From Betaproteobacteria bacterium (GTDB lineage Bacteria > Pseudomonadota > Gammaproteobacteria > Burkholderiales > Burkholderiaceae_C): a DNA stretch of 64,000 bases. The position numbers were made by a program, and so were the translations under genes. Below, piece after piece: positions 46,112 to 57,964 of the stretch; positions within the stretch are counted from its first letter, which is position 1; the number at the start of each line of letters is the position of its first letter. The notes under the pieces are model-generated. The model was not told where the DNA came from and searched no databases. It worked only from the letters and a program-made list of their open reading frames with translations. The stretch spans positions 248,001 through 312,000 of the forward strand of contig CANGHH010000003.1 of assembly GCA_947453725.1 (NCBI GenBank), read 5' to 3'.

Positions 46112-46893
46112 ACCGCAACACCGCGAATCCCCTGCCCGTGACGGCGAGCCGCAACGCCCATGGGCGCACGCTGGACCGCCTGGGCGAGGCCATCGTCGCC
46201 GGCCGCTACGCGCCGGGCAGCGCGGTGCCGACCGAGACCGCCTTGTGCACCGAATTCGGTGTCAGCCGCACGGTGGTGCGTGAGGCCATCAAGTCGCTGG
46301 TCGCCAAGGGTCTGCTCAGCACCGGGCCCAAGGTCGGCACCCGGGTCAGGCCGGCCGATGAATGGAACGGTTTCGACGCCGAGGTGGTGGCCTGGCACAG
46401 CCGCAGCGGGCTGATGCGCGGCCTGCTGCGCGACCTGCAGGACTTGCGAGCAGTGGTCGAGCCGGCCGCCGCACGGCTGGCCGCTGAGCGCGCCACGCCA
46501 CACGACGTCGCGGTGCTGACGGCGGCCTGCGCCGCGATGCAGGCCGCCATCGACGACGGTGACGACCCGGTCGAACACCTGCTGGCTTTCCACCAGGCTT
46601 TGCTTCACGCCAGCGGCAATCGCCTGCTGATGCAGATGGCACCGGCCCTGGGTCCGCTGCTGCGCACCAGCTGGGCCTTGTCCAGCGTGCGGCGCGAAGC
46701 CCCCGAGCCCTGGCTGCGGGGCCACCGGGCCGTGCTGGACGCGGTGGTGGCGAAGTCGCCGCTGAAGGCCGAGCGGGCCGTGGAGCGTCTGATCGCGCCC
46801 GCGCAGGCCGCGGTCCAGGAACTGCTGGCTTCGCGGCGCAAGTTGCCGGTGCTGCAGCGGCCACCGGCCCGGCGCAAACCGGCCAGCGCCTGA
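46108..46893 (+). CDS. GntR/FadR-family transcriptional regulator
   Basis: 261 residues. The N-terminal winged helix (about 18-85) has GRYAPGSAVPTETALCTEFG and VSRTVVREAIKSLVAKGLL; the C-terminal FCD ligand-binding domain includes DLQDLRAVVEPAAARLAA and LLAFHQALLHASGNRLL with metal-type histidines. It most resembles the FadR subfamily that represses sugar-acid genes such as galactonate or gluconate operons. The probable targets are the divergent SDR-FAH-hydrolase genes and its own cupin operon; the 151-base divergent region holds a TACTAT -10-like box at 45653-45658 but no operator I can define. Confidence 0.88.
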   Translation: MNRNTANPLPVTASRNAHGRTLDRLGEAIVAGRYAPGSAVPTETALCTEFGVSRTVVREAIKSLVAKGLLSTGPKVGTRVRPADEWNGFDAEVVAWHSRSGLMRGLLRDLQDLRAVVEPAAARLAAERATPHDVAVLTAACAAMQAAIDDGDDPVEHLLAFHQALLHASGNRLLMQMAPALGPLLRTSWALSSVRREAPEPWLRGHRAVLDAVVAKSPLKAERAVERLIAPAQAAVQELLASRRKLPVLQRPPARRKPASA

Positions 46894-46904
46894 GCGCGCC
46901 GGGC

Positions 46905-46920
46905 GCGGGCTTTGGCCCGC
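46905..46920. terminator. Weak hairpin between convergent regulator and argF
   Basis: GCGGGC TTTG GCCCGC, 11 bases after the regulator stop and 33 before the argF stop. There is no thymine run on either side, so terminator activity is uncertain. Confidence 0.35.
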
Positions 46921-46952
46921 CTGCGGCGTGCGAAGCGCTGCCTGCCGAATGC

Positions 46953-47864
<912 letters not shown>

Positions 47865-47881
47865 CAGCGTGTGGCCCGGCT

Positions 47882-49105
47882 TCATGCCGGTTCGGTGAGG
47901 AATGCCTGCACCAGCGGGCACAGGATGGCCGCGATCTGCCGCGCCTCGTCGGCGCTCAGGATCAGCGGCGGCAGCAGGCGGATCACCCGGTCGGCGGTGA
48001 CGCTGATCATCAGGCCGGCCTCGGCTGCGCGCCCCAGCAGCACGCCGCAGGGTCGGTCAAGTTCGATGCCGATCATCAGGCCCGCACCGCGGAATTCGAC
48101 CACGCCGGGCAGGCCTTGCAACCCGGCCTTCAGTGCGTCCACCAGCACGCCGCCCACCGTCGCGGCATTCGCCAGCAGGCCGTCCTCTTCCATGATGCGC
48201 AGCGTTTCCACACCGGCGCGCATGGCCAGCGGGTTGCCGCCGAAGGTGGTGCCATGGTTCCCCGGGCCCAGCACCTTGGCGGCCCTGGGGCCGACGACGA
48301 TGGCCCCGATGGGCACGCCCGATCCCAGGCCCTTGGCCAGGGGCATCACGTCGGGCAGGATGCCGGCCCACTGGTGCGCGAACCATTTGCCGGTGCGGCC
48401 CAGACCGCACTGCACCTCGTCGAGCATCAACAGCCAGTCGTGTTCGTCGCAGGTCTTGCGCAGGCCCTGCAGATAGTCGTTGCGGCTGGCGTTGATGCCG
48501 CCTTCGCCCTGGATCACTTCCAGGAACACCGCCACCACGTTCGGGTTGGTGCGCGCCTGGTGTTCGACGGCGGCCAGGTCGTTCAGCGGCACGCGCACGA
48601 AGCCTTCCACGAGCGGTCCGAAACCGGCTTGCACTTTGGGGTTGCCGGTGGCCGACAGGGTGGCGATGCTGCGGCCGTGAAAGGCCTTTTCGTAGACGAT
48701 GATTTCCGGGCGGTCTATGCCCTTGTCGTGACCGAACTTGCGGGCGATCTTGATCGCGCCTTCGTTGGCTTCGAGCCCCGAATTGCAGAAGAAGGCCGCT
48801 GACAGGCCCGACAGCGCGCACAACCGGGCGGCCAGTTGCTCCTGCAGCGGAATCTCGTAGTAGTTGCTGCAGTGGATCATCTGGGCGACCTGTTCCTGCA
48901 GCGCCGGCACCAGCTTCGGGTGGCCGTGGCCCAGCGTGTTCACGGCAATGCCGCCCAGACCGTCGAGATACCGTCGGCCCTCGCTGTCCCAGACCCAGGC
49001 GCCCTGGCCGCGCACCAAGGCGATCGGCAGGCGGCCGTAGGTGTTCATCACATGCGGCATCTGCCGGGTGAGCGCCTGGGACAGCGCGGGCTCGGGTGCG
49101 TTCAT
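47882..49105 (-). CDS. argD: Acetylornithine/succinyldiaminopimelate aminotransferase
   Basis: 407 residues, class III PLP aminotransferase. It transaminates N-acetylornithine, and often N-succinyl-diaminopimelate as well. Key parts are GLGGIAVNTLGHGHP, the substrate-site SGLEANEGAIKIAR, LMLDEVQCGLGRTG with the PLP-ring aspartate, and the Schiff-base lysine in PLAKGLGSGVPIGA. ATG 49105 is used. A TAGAAT -10 box lies about 75 bases upstream, and the operon continues into argF. Confidence 0.95.
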   Translation of the reverse strand: MNAPEPALSQALTRQMPHVMNTYGRLPIALVRGQGAWVWDSEGRRYLDGLGGIAVNTLGHGHPKLVPALQEQVAQMIHCSNYYEIPLQEQLAARLCALSGLSAAFFCNSGLEANEGAIKIARKFGHDKGIDRPEIIVYEKAFHGRSIATLSATGNPKVQAGFGPLVEGFVRVPLNDLAAVEHQARTNPNVVAVFLEVIQGEGGINASRNDYLQGLRKTCDEHDWLLMLDEVQCGLGRTGKWFAHQWAGILPDVMPLAKGLGSGVPIGAIVVGPRAAKVLGPGNHGTTFGGNPLAMRAGVETLRIMEEDGLLANAATVGGVLVDALKAGLQGLPGVVEFRGAGLMIGIELDRPCGVLLGRAAEAGLMISVTADRVIRLLPPLILSADEARQIAAILCPLVQAFLTEPA

Positions 49106-49178
49106 CTGGCGTTTCCTCTCAAAGACCCGGAACAAGAAGCCGGCCTGTGACGCTCAGCGCACGGTCCGGCGGAATTCG

Positions 49179-49184
49179 ATTCTA
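49179..49184 (-). promoter_or_regulatory. -10 box (TAGAAT) for argD-argF
   Basis: TAGAAT on the minus strand, about 75 bases before argD in the 256-base gap shared with the divergent DUF3579 gene. The rest of the gap shows no ORF. No ArgR box was recognised. Confidence 0.45.
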
Positions 49185-49361
49185 AAGGGGGGTGCCGCGC
49201 TCTCGATCAGGCGGCGATCACCGCCATCCGGCCGACTGTCGGTCCGGCCGCGCATGCTGCGACGCAGCAAACAAGATGCACAATGGGTTCCCAGCGCGGC
49301 GCCGGATTCAGGTTGCCGACTTTGCGTCCACCGGCAAACCCCAGGCGCCGCGCCGTCACCG

Positions 49362-49664
49362 ATGAGCCTCCACAAGCCCCGTCAGTACACCATCCGCGGC
49401 ATCACCACCGAGGGCCGGACTTTCCGGCCCAGCGACTGGTCCGAGCGCTTGGCGGGTGCCATGTCCAGCTTCCGCCCCGGCGGCGGTGGCGGCATCGGTG
49501 CCTACATCGGCTATTCGCCTTACTGCGTGCCGCAGGTCGTTGACGGCGTGAAGTGCGTGCTGGTCAACGAGGCGCTCAGGGACATCGAGCCGATGGCCTG
49601 GGACTTCGTCATGAACTTCGCACGCGACAACCACCTGACCGTCGTTGAATTGACCGCGCCATGA
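49362..49664 (+). CDS. DUF3579 family protein
   Basis: 100 residues. Beginning YTIRGITTEGRTFRPSDWSERL and containing FRPGGGGGIGAYIGYSPYC and DFVMNFARDNHLTVVEL, it fits DUF3579, a betaproteobacterial family of unknown function regularly found between argD and rpsT. ATG 49362 is the family start. A bidirectional terminator follows its stop within three bases. Confidence 0.85.
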   Translation: MSLHKPRQYTIRGITTEGRTFRPSDWSERLAGAMSSFRPGGGGGIGAYIGYSPYCVPQVVDGVKCVLVNEALRDIEPMAWDFVMNFARDNHLTVVELTAP

Positions 49665-49666
49665 AA

Positions 49667-49688
49667 AAGGCCCGCTGAAGCGGGCCTT
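49667..49688. terminator. Bidirectional terminator between DUF3579 and rpsT
   Basis: A nine-pair stem AAGGCCCGC / GCGGGCCTT around TGAA. Read leftward it is followed by five thymines, so it is a good rpsT terminator; read rightward it has TTCTCGTTT and serves DUF3579 less strongly. Confidence 0.88.
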
Positions 49689-49714
49689 CTCGTTTGCACC
49701 GAAAGACGTCTGTA

Positions 49715-50017
49715 TCAGGCAGCCAGCGCCAGGGCCTTGACCTTGGCGGACAGGCGGCTCTTCAGGCGAGCGGCCTTGTTCTTGTGGAAGATGCCCTTGT
49801 CGGCCACCGAGTCGATCACGCTTTGCGCCGACTTGAAGGTTTCTGCAGCCTTGACCTTGTCGCCGCCGGTCACGGCCTTGACGACATTCTTCACGACGGT
49901 GCGGAAGTGCGAGCGCAGCGAGGTGTTGGCGGCGTTCAGGGCGACATCCTGGCGGGCGCGCTTCAGGCCCGAGGCGAGGCGAACGGTTTTCTTCTTAGCT
50001 TTAGACGAAGTGGCCAT
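49715..50017 (-). CDS. rpsT: Small ribosomal subunit protein bS20
   Basis: 100 residues, slightly longer than the 87 of E. coli. It binds 16S rRNA. The basic start [20 protein letters not shown], the central [10 protein letters not shown] and [20 protein letters not shown] are standard S20. The start ATG 50017 is divergent from murJ, 100 bases away, as in many betaproteobacteria. An intrinsic terminator follows. Confidence 0.97.
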   Translation of the reverse strand: MATSSKAKKKTVRLASGLKRARQDVALNAANTSLRSHFRTVVKNVVKAVTGGDKVKAAETFKSAQSVIDSVADKGIFHKNKAARLKSRLSAKVKALALAA

Positions 50018-50106
50018 GCTTATACGGATTTGAAATCAGAAGGTGCAAAGACTTTCGAGTATAGCACGCGGGGTTGGAATGTCCAGCCCCCCGCCAGGCG
50101 CCTTCC

Positions 50107-50112
50107 TATAAT
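50107..50112 (+). promoter_or_regulatory. -10 box (TATAAT) five bases from the murJ start
   Basis: A perfect TATAAT ends five bases before the murJ GTG. The first transcribed base should fall on or within a base or two of the start codon, giving a leaderless mRNA. No Shine-Dalgarno sequence lies in the gap. No clear -35 box is visible. Confidence 0.55.
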
Positions 50113-50117
50113 GCGCT

Positions 50118-51674
50118 GTGAATTTGTTCAAAGCGGCTTCCATTGTTTCTCTGTTGACCCTGCTGTCCCGGGTGACCGGCCTGGTGCGCGAGCAACTCGT
50201 GGCCGTGGCTTTTGGCGCCAGCGGGGTCACCGACGCGTTCAACGTCGCGTTCCGCATCCCCAACCTGTTCCGCCGGCTGTTCGCCGAAGGCGCCTTCTCG
50301 CAGGCCTTCGTGCCCTTGCTCGCCGCAACCCGCGAGCGCGATGGCGACGACGTCACGCGCCGGCTGATCGACGCCGTGGCCACCGTGCTGGTCTGGGTGC
50401 TGCTGCTGATCTGCGGGGTCGGCGTGGTCGGTGCGCCACTGCTGGTCTGGCTGATGGGATCGGGCCTGCAGCGCTTCGACGCGGCCGTGGTCATGACACG
50501 CTGGATGTTTCCCTACATCGGCTTCATGTCGCTGGTGGCGCTGTCGGCCGGCGTGCTGAACACCTGGAAGCAGTTCGCGGTACCGGCGATCACGCCGGTG
50601 CTGCTGAACCTGTCGGTGATCGCGGCGGCCTGGTGGGGCGTGCCGCGGATGGCGGCTTTCGGGCTCGAGCCGGTCTACGCGCTGGCCGGTGGCGTGATGC
50701 TGGGCGGTCTGTTGCAGGCAGCCGTCCAGCTGCCGGCGCTGGCGGCCATCGGCTGCGCGCCGCGCATCGGCCTGCTGCCGGGGGCGATCGAAGCGGCCTG
50801 GCGCCACCCGGGCGTCGGCCAGATCCTGCGCCAGATGGCGCCGGCGCTGCTGGGCGTTTCGGTGGCCCAGATCTCGCTGCTGATCAACACCCAGATTGCC
50901 ACCCACGTGGCGGTGGGCGCGGTGTCGTGGTTGACCTATGCCGACCGCCTGATGGAATTTCCGACGGCCTTGCTGGGCGTGGCGATGGGCTCGGTGCTGC
51001 TGCCGCAGTTGTCGGCGGCAAGGGCCCGTGGCGACGCGGGTGGCTATTCCGACATGCTGGACTGGGGCCTGCGCCTGGTGCTGCTGCTGGCCTTGCCTTG
51101 CGCGCTGGCCCTGCTGATCTTCCCCAGCGGCTTGACGGCCGTGCTCTTTCATTACGGCAAGTTCTCGGCCGACGACGTGGCGATGACCGCCCGCGCGCTG
51201 CAGGGCTATGGCGTGGGCTTGCTCGGCATCGTCGGCATCAAGGTGCTGGCGCCGGCTTTCTACGCGCGGCAGGACGTGCGCACGCCGGTGCGCATCGCCA
51301 TCGGCGTGCTCGTCGCCACGCAGCTGATGAACATCGCCTTGGTGCCTTGGTTGGGCCACGCTGGCCTGGCGCTGTCGATCAGCCTGGGCGCGCTGGTCAA
51401 CGCCGGCATCCTGCTGGGCAGCCTGATGCGCCAGGGCACCTACAGCCCGCGTCCTGGCTGGGGCGGTTTTGCAGCCCGCGTGCTGCTGGCCAACGCCGTG
51501 CTGGGCGCGGGGCTGGCCTGGGCGGCGTGGCGCATCGACTGGATCGCGCTGCAGGCCCATGCCGGCTGGCGCGTCGCCGTGCTGGCGCTGGTGCTGGCTG
51601 GCGTGGCGGCGGCCTATTTCGCCGTGCTGGTCGCCTGCGGTCTTCGGCCGCGCGACCTGATGCGGCGGGCCTGA
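50118..51674 (+). CDS. murJ: Lipid II flippase MurJ (MviN)
   Basis: 518 residues, about 14 helices, MOP superfamily. It moves lipid II across the inner membrane for peptidoglycan synthesis. The N-terminus LLTLLSRVTGLVREQLVAV and NVAFRIPNLFRRLFAEGAFS align closely with MurJ, including the conserved arginines. The GTG at 50118 is supported by exact alignment to E. coli MurJ (MNL...). A perfect TATAAT stands five bases before it. Confidence 0.96.
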   Translation: MNLFKAASIVSLLTLLSRVTGLVREQLVAVAFGASGVTDAFNVAFRIPNLFRRLFAEGAFSQAFVPLLAATRERDGDDVTRRLIDAVATVLVWVLLLICGVGVVGAPLLVWLMGSGLQRFDAAVVMTRWMFPYIGFMSLVALSAGVLNTWKQFAVPAITPVLLNLSVIAAAWWGVPRMAAFGLEPVYALAGGVMLGGLLQAAVQLPALAAIGCAPRIGLLPGAIEAAWRHPGVGQILRQMAPALLGVSVAQISLLINTQIATHVAVGAVSWLTYADRLMEFPTALLGVAMGSVLLPQLSAARARGDAGGYSDMLDWGLRLVLLLALPCALALLIFPSGLTAVLFHYGKFSADDVAMTARALQGYGVGLLGIVGIKVLAPAFYARQDVRTPVRIAIGVLVATQLMNIALVPWLGHAGLALSISLGALVNAGILLGSLMRQGTYSPRPGWGGFAARVLLANAVLGAGLAWAAWRIDWIALQAHAGWRVAVLALVLAGVAAAYFAVLVACGLRPRDLMRRA

Positions 51675-51689
51675 CCTACACTGAGGTGG

Positions 51690-52544
51690 ATGCCCAGTCC
51701 TTTGCAATTTGACGCGCCCAGCGCCCTCGACTACTTCGCCGTGCTGGTGGCCGAGGACGCCGGCTTCCCGGTGCTGGAAGCGGCTGTCGCCGTGGCCCAG
51801 GACGACGAGCCGGGGCTGGACGTGCAGGGGGTGCTGGCGCAGGTCGACGTGCTGGCCGACCGCCTGGTCCGCCGCGTGCCGACCGACGCCGCGCCGCTGC
51901 AACGCCTGCGCCTGCTGAACCAGTATTTCTTCCAGGAGCTGGGCTTTGGCGGCAACATCAACGACTACTACGACCGCAGCAACAGTTCGCTGCCGGCGGT
52001 GTTGCGCACCCGGCGCGGCATCCCGCTGACGCTGGCCCTGGTCTACATCGAGATCGCCACCCAGCTCGGCCTGCAGGCGCAGGGCGTTTGCTTTCCTGGC
52101 CATTTCCTGGTCAAGCTGCGCATGCCGATGGGCGAGGTCGTCATCGATCCCTTCACCGGCCGTTCGCTGGACCGCGAAGAACTCGAGGAACGGCTCCTGC
52201 CCTACCGCCAGCCGCCCAGTCGGCTTGGCGACGAGGCGGTGCCGCTGGGCCTGTTTCTGCAGCCCGCCCCCGGGCGCGAGGTGACGGCCCGGCTGCTGCG
52301 CAACCTGAAGGAAATCCACCGCAGCGCACGCGACTGGGTGCGCCTGGTGGCGGTGGCGCGGCGCCTGGTGATCCTGCTGCCAGACGACTGGGAAGAGCGC
52401 CGCGACCTGGGCCTGGCGCTGGCGCAACTGGGCTTGTCGGGCGACGCGGTCGACGCGCTGGCGCTGTACCTGGAACACCGTCCGCAGGCCGCCGACGCGG
52501 CGGCCATGCGCCGCAAGCTCAGCGCCTGGCGGCGCGCCCATTGA
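51690..52544 (+). CDS. SirB1-family transglutaminase-like/TPR protein
   Basis: 284 residues. The N-terminal SirB1 domain has LNQYFFQELGFGGNINDYYD, the RRGIPLTLALVYIEIATQLG segment and VCFPGHFLVKL, resembling a transglutaminase fold (Cys and His visible). A C-terminal tetratricopeptide-like region ends the protein. The biochemical role is unknown. It lies 15 bases after murJ and shortly before hda. Confidence 0.85.
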   Translation: MPSPLQFDAPSALDYFAVLVAEDAGFPVLEAAVAVAQDDEPGLDVQGVLAQVDVLADRLVRRVPTDAAPLQRLRLLNQYFFQELGFGGNINDYYDRSNSSLPAVLRTRRGIPLTLALVYIEIATQLGLQAQGVCFPGHFLVKLRMPMGEVVIDPFTGRSLDREELEERLLPYRQPPSRLGDEAVPLGLFLQPAPGREVTARLLRNLKEIHRSARDWVRLVAVARRLVILLPDDWEERRDLGLALAQLGLSGDAVDALALYLEHRPQAADAAAMRRKLSAWRRAH

Positions 52545-52572
52545 CGCTGCCTGGGGCGCCGACCGACCCGCG

Positions 52573-53319
52573 ATGAAACAGATACCCCTGCCCATCGGCC
52601 CGCAGCCGCAGCCGGCCTTCGACAACTTCCTGCCCGGCGACAACGCCGCCGCGCTGGCCCATCTGCAGGACCTGCGGCTGCCGACCGCACCGGTCTACCT
52701 GTGGGGCCCCGCCGGCAGCGGCAAGAGCCATCTGCTGCGTGCGCTGGCCGGGCGCTGCCAGGCCGCCGGTCAGCGCGTGGGCTGGTTCGACGCCGCCGAC
52801 CGTCTGCCCTGGCCGCTGCAAGCCGACTGGTCGCTGGTCGTCATCGAGCGCTGCGAAGCCTTGTCGCCCGAAGCCCAGCACGCCGCCTTCGCGCTGTTCG
52901 TCGAAGCCGGCACGCACGGCGTGCAGGTCGCTGCGGCCGGGCGACTGCCGCCGGTGGACCTGCCGGTGCGTGAAGACCTGCGCACGCGCCTGGGCTGGGG
53001 CCACGTGTTCGCGCTGCAGCCGCTGCCCGAAGCCGAGACCCGCGCCGCGCTGCGCCGCGAAGCCGACCACCGAGGCATCTTCCTGTCGGACGAGGTGATG
53101 GACCACGTGCTGACCCACTTCCCGCGCGATCTGTCGCACCTGATGCAGCTGCTCGACCGGCTGGACGATTACGCCCTGGCCCAGGGTCGCCGCGTGACGG
53201 TGCCGCTGCTGCGCCAGATGCTGCAGGAAGCGCCGCCGTTCCGGCAGGGACCGGCGGCTCAGGCCGCGCCCTTCGCCGAGATGCCAGCCGCAACGCCAGC
53301 CGAAACTGAAGCCGAATGA
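52573..53319 (+). CDS. hda: DnaA-related regulatory protein Hda
   Basis: 248 residues, a DnaA-like AAA+ domain without the DNA-binding domain IV. Hda with the beta clamp promotes ATP hydrolysis by DnaA to prevent re-initiation. The start MKQIPLPIGP holds a clamp-binding-type motif (QIPLPI). Walker A is GPAGSGKSH; a box near LVVIERCEAL replaces the usual DDxx Walker B. It is followed by the HAD gene with an ATGA overlap, the standard order hda-HAD-pcnB-folK in Burkholderiales. Confidence 0.92.
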   Translation: MKQIPLPIGPQPQPAFDNFLPGDNAAALAHLQDLRLPTAPVYLWGPAGSGKSHLLRALAGRCQAAGQRVGWFDAADRLPWPLQADWSLVVIERCEALSPEAQHAAFALFVEAGTHGVQVAAAGRLPPVDLPVREDLRTRLGWGHVFALQPLPEAETRAALRREADHRGIFLSDEVMDHVLTHFPRDLSHLMQLLDRLDDYALAQGRRVTVPLLRQMLQEAPPFRQGPAAQAAPFAEMPAATPAETEAE

Positions 53320-53980
53320 ATCTGACCCTGTTCGACCTCGATGGCACCTTGATTCCTAAGGACTCCGACCACGCCTTTGGCGAATTCATCATCGGCCTGG
53401 GCTGGGCCGATGAAGGCGAATTCCGCCGCCGCAACGACGCCTTCTTCCAGGACTACCTGGCGGGCCGGCTCGACATCCACGCCTACGCCCAATTCGCCAC
53501 CTCGCCCTGGCGGGATCGTTCGGCTGAAGAACTCGACCGCGCCACGGCGGCCTTCCTGGCCACCGTGGTGCAGCCGATGCTGACGCCCGAGGCGCGCGCG
53601 CTGGTGCAGGGCCACCAGCAGGCCGGCGACCTGGTGGCCATCGTCACGGCCACCAACGATTTCGTCACCCGGCCGATCGCAAGGCTGCTGGGTGTCGAAG
53701 AACTCATCGCCACCGACCTGGCGCGCGACGCGGCGGGACGGGTGACCGGCCAGATCGCCGGTGTGCCATCCTTCCGCGAGGGCAAGGTCACGCGGCTGCA
53801 GGCCTGGCTGGCGGCCCGCGGCCAGGCGCTGGACGACTTCGAGCGCAGCACCTTCTACAGCGATTCCACCAACGACCTGCCGCTGCTCGAGCGCGTCAGC
53901 CACCCCGTTGCCACCAACCCCGGCCCCGCCCTCGAGCGCATCGCGCAAGACCGCGGCTGGCCTGTCCTGAAGCTCTTCGC

Positions 53981-53984
<4 letters not shown>
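53316..53984 (+). CDS. HAD-IB family phosphatase
   Basis: 222 residues. The nucleophile motif is FDLDGTL, motif II is likely TATND, and motif IV is YSDSTNDLPLLE. This is the SerB/CicA-like HAD-IB group; the substrate is unknown. The ATGA overlaps at both ends (hda before, pcnB after) imply tight co-translation. Confidence 0.9.
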
Positions 53985-55683
<1,699 letters not shown>

Positions 55684-55684
<1 letters not shown>

Positions 55685-56169
55685 TGCCGCCCGAGCGGGT
55701 CTTCATCGGGCTGGGCGCCAACCTGGGTCAGGCTGCCGGCACCCTGCGGCAGGCCATCGAACAGCTGGGTCACTTGCCGATGACGGCCGTCGTCGCCGAG
55801 TCGGCCTTCTACGTGACCGCACCCGTCGACGCCACCGGTCCGGATTACACCAACGCCGTGGTCGAGATCCGCACCGGTCTGCAGCCCGCGGCACTGCTGC
55901 AGGCCCTGCACGCCATCGAGGCCGAACACGGCCGCGGGCGGCCCTACCGCAACGCGCCGCGCACGCTGGATCTCGACCTGCTGCTTTACGGCCAGCGCGT
56001 CAGCGACGACCCGAGCCTGACCTTGCCGCACCCGCGGCTGCACCAGCGAGCGTTTGTGCTTCGGCCCTTGCTGGACATCGAACCGGCGCTCGTTCATCCC
56101 CTGCTCGGCGCGCTCGCCGGCCGGTTGTCTGCAGTGGCTGATCAGCCGATACGGACAGGCGCCCGCTGA
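55684..56169 (+). CDS. folK: 2-amino-4-hydroxy-6-hydroxymethyldihydropteridine pyrophosphokinase
   Basis: 161 residues, normal for HPPK. It pyrophosphorylates the pterin in folate synthesis. VFIGLGANLG at the start, ESAFYVTAPVDATGPDYTNAV, and the signature RTLDLDLLLYG followed by LPHPRLHQRAFVLRPL are all complete. The ATG uses the A of the pcnB stop (TGATG). Confidence 0.96.
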
Positions 56170-56198
56170 GGCGTACCGGCCCGCGCACAGCACCCGCC

Positions 56199-56204
56199 TA
56201 GAAT
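56199..56204 (+). promoter_or_regulatory. -10 box (TAGAAT) for DUF47-pit
   Basis: TAGAAT about 50 bases before the DUF47 start, after folK. A TTG-type -35 is not obvious. Confidence 0.45.
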
Positions 56205-56253
56205 CCATTCGTGACATGCCGATGACGCATCGGTGACAGGGATCGGAGTGCCC

Positions 56254-56901
56254 ATGGTGTTCGGCAAGCTGCTGCCGCGTGACGGTAATTTTTTCCAGTT
56301 GTTCAATCAGCATGGGCAGTACATCGCCGAAGGGGCGCAGGCCTTCATGGCCATGGTGCAGAACTACCGTGACCCGGCGCTGCGCGAGCACTACGCGACC
56401 CAGGTCGTCGCCGCCGAACGGGCTGCCGACAAGGTCACCGCCGAAGTGCACCGCCTGCTGCACCGGACCTTCATCACCCCGCTGGATCGCGACCAGATCC
56501 ACCGCCTGATCAACGCGATGGACGATGTCATCGACCTGCTGCAGGACAGCAGTGAAGTGATGTCGCTCTACGACCTGCAATACCTGTCGGATGACGTGGT
56601 GCGGCTGTCCGAGATCTCGGTGCGCTGCTGCGAACGCGTCCAGCATGTGCTGACCCTGTTGCCGCGCCTGAAGGAAGCGGAGGTGGCTGAGTCGGTGCTG
56701 AAGACCTGCGAGGAGATCGACAGGTTGGAGTCGGACGCCGACCGCGTGATGCGCGGCGCCATGTCGGCGCTGTTCCGCGAAGAGCCCGACACGCGCCAGC
56801 TGATCAAGCTGAAGGCCGTCTACGAGCACCTGGAATCGATATCGGACCGTTGCGAAGACGTTGCCAATCTCGTCGAAGGCATCGTCCTCGAGAACTCCTG
56901 A
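56254..56901 (+). CDS. DUF47 (PhoU-like) phosphate transport accessory protein
   Basis: 215 residues. Helical PhoU-like fold: FQLFNQHGQYIAEGAQAFMA, ERAADKVTAEVHRLLHRTFI, PLDRDQIHRLINAMDDVIDL and YEHLESISDRCEDVANLVEG. The family is encoded with PiT transporters and thought to regulate them. ATG 56254 has GGAG six bases upstream. It lies 52 bases before pit in the same operon. Confidence 0.93.
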   Translation: MVFGKLLPRDGNFFQLFNQHGQYIAEGAQAFMAMVQNYRDPALREHYATQVVAAERAADKVTAEVHRLLHRTFITPLDRDQIHRLINAMDDVIDLLQDSSEVMSLYDLQYLSDDVVRLSEISVRCCERVQHVLTLLPRLKEAEVAESVLKTCEEIDRLESDADRVMRGAMSALFREEPDTRQLIKLKAVYEHLESISDRCEDVANLVEGIVLENS

Positions 56902-56953
56902 ACCCGGCCCTCGTCCGCTTTCCCGTTCCCCGTTTCCGGCTACCCGTTTCCCC

Positions 56954-57964
56954 ATGCAGACCTTGCCTATCGCCCTGTGGGTGGTGATCACGCTCGTCGC
57001 CCTGGCGCTGCTGTTCGACTTCATGAACGGCTTCCACGACGCAGCCAACTCCATCGCCACCGTGGTCTCCACTGGCGTGCTCAGGCCGAGCCAGGCGGTT
57101 GCCTTCGCGGCCTTCTTCAACGTCGTGGCCATCTTCCTGTTCCAGCTGAAGGTGGCCGCCACCATCGGCAAGGGCATCGTCGACCCCGGCATCGTGGACC
57201 AGCACGTGGTCTTCGGCGCGCTGGTCGGTGCCATCGCCTGGAACCTCATCACCTGGCTCTACGGCATCCCGTCGAGCAGCTCGCACGCGCTGATCGGCGG
57301 CATCGTCGGCGCGACCATGGCCAAGGCCGGGGCCGGACCGCTGGTGGCTTCCGGCCTGATCAAGACCGTGGCCTTCATCTTCGTCGCCCCGGTGATGGGT
57401 TTTCTGCTCGGCTCACTGCTGATGGTGGCGGTGTCGTGGATCTGCCTGCGCTGGTCGCCGTCGCGCGTGGACCGCGTCTTCCGGCGCCTGCAACTGGTGT
57501 CGGCGGGCCTGTATTCCCTGGGCCACGGCGGCAACGATGCCCAGAAGACCATCGGCATCATCTGGCTGCTGCTGATCGCGGCCGGTTACAGCCAGGCCAG
57601 CGACAAGCTGCCGCCGATCTGGGTCATCTGGAGCTGCTACCTGGCGATCGGCATGGGCACCATGTTCGGGGGCTGGCGCATCGTCAAGACCATGGGTCAG
57701 CGCATCACCAAGTTGAAACCGGTGGGCGGCTTCTGCGCCGAAACCGGCGGCGCGATCACGCTGTTCCTGGCTTCGGCCTTCGGCATCCCGGTGTCGACCA
57801 CCCACACCATCACCGGCGCCATTTTCGGCGTGGGTTCGGTGCGCAATGCCTCGGCGGTGCGCTGGGGTCTGGCCGGCCACATCGTCACCGCCTGGGTCGT
57901 GACAATTCCGGCCACGGCCGTGATGGCCGCGTTGTGCTACGGCGTCAGCGGCTGGCTCTTCTGA
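56954..57964 (+). CDS. pit: Low-affinity inorganic phosphate transporter, PiT family
   Basis: 336 residues, about ten helices, with the two inverted family signatures: DFMNGFHDAANSIATVVSTG in the N-terminal half and LYSLGHGGNDAQKTIG plus GIPVSTTHTITGAIFGVG in the C-terminal half. It imports phosphate with metal cations by proton coupling. It is shorter than E. coli PitA (499 residues), as in the DUF47-linked subfamily. The 3' end overlaps the convergent TM2-like gene by 28 bases. Confidence 0.95.
   Translation: MQTLPIALWVVITLVALALLFDFMNGFHDAANSIATVVSTGVLRPSQAVAFAAFFNVVAIFLFQLKVAATIGKGIVDPGIVDQHVVFGALVGAIAWNLITWLYGIPSSSSHALIGGIVGATMAKAGAGPLVASGLIKTVAFIFVAPVMGFLLGSLLMVAVSWICLRWSPSRVDRVFRRLQLVSAGLYSLGHGGNDAQKTIGIIWLLLIAAGYSQASDKLPPIWVIWSCYLAIGMGTMFGGWRIVKTMGQRITKLKPVGGFCAETGGAITLFLASAFGIPVSTTHTITGAIFGVGSVRNASAVRWGLAGHIVTAWVVTIPATAVMAALCYGVSGWLF

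Noticed and set aside
51690..52643. Long minus-strand frame antisense to the sirB1-like and murJ genes
   Set aside because: Translation is Gln/Arg/His-rich with no domain; both plus-strand genes are well supported.
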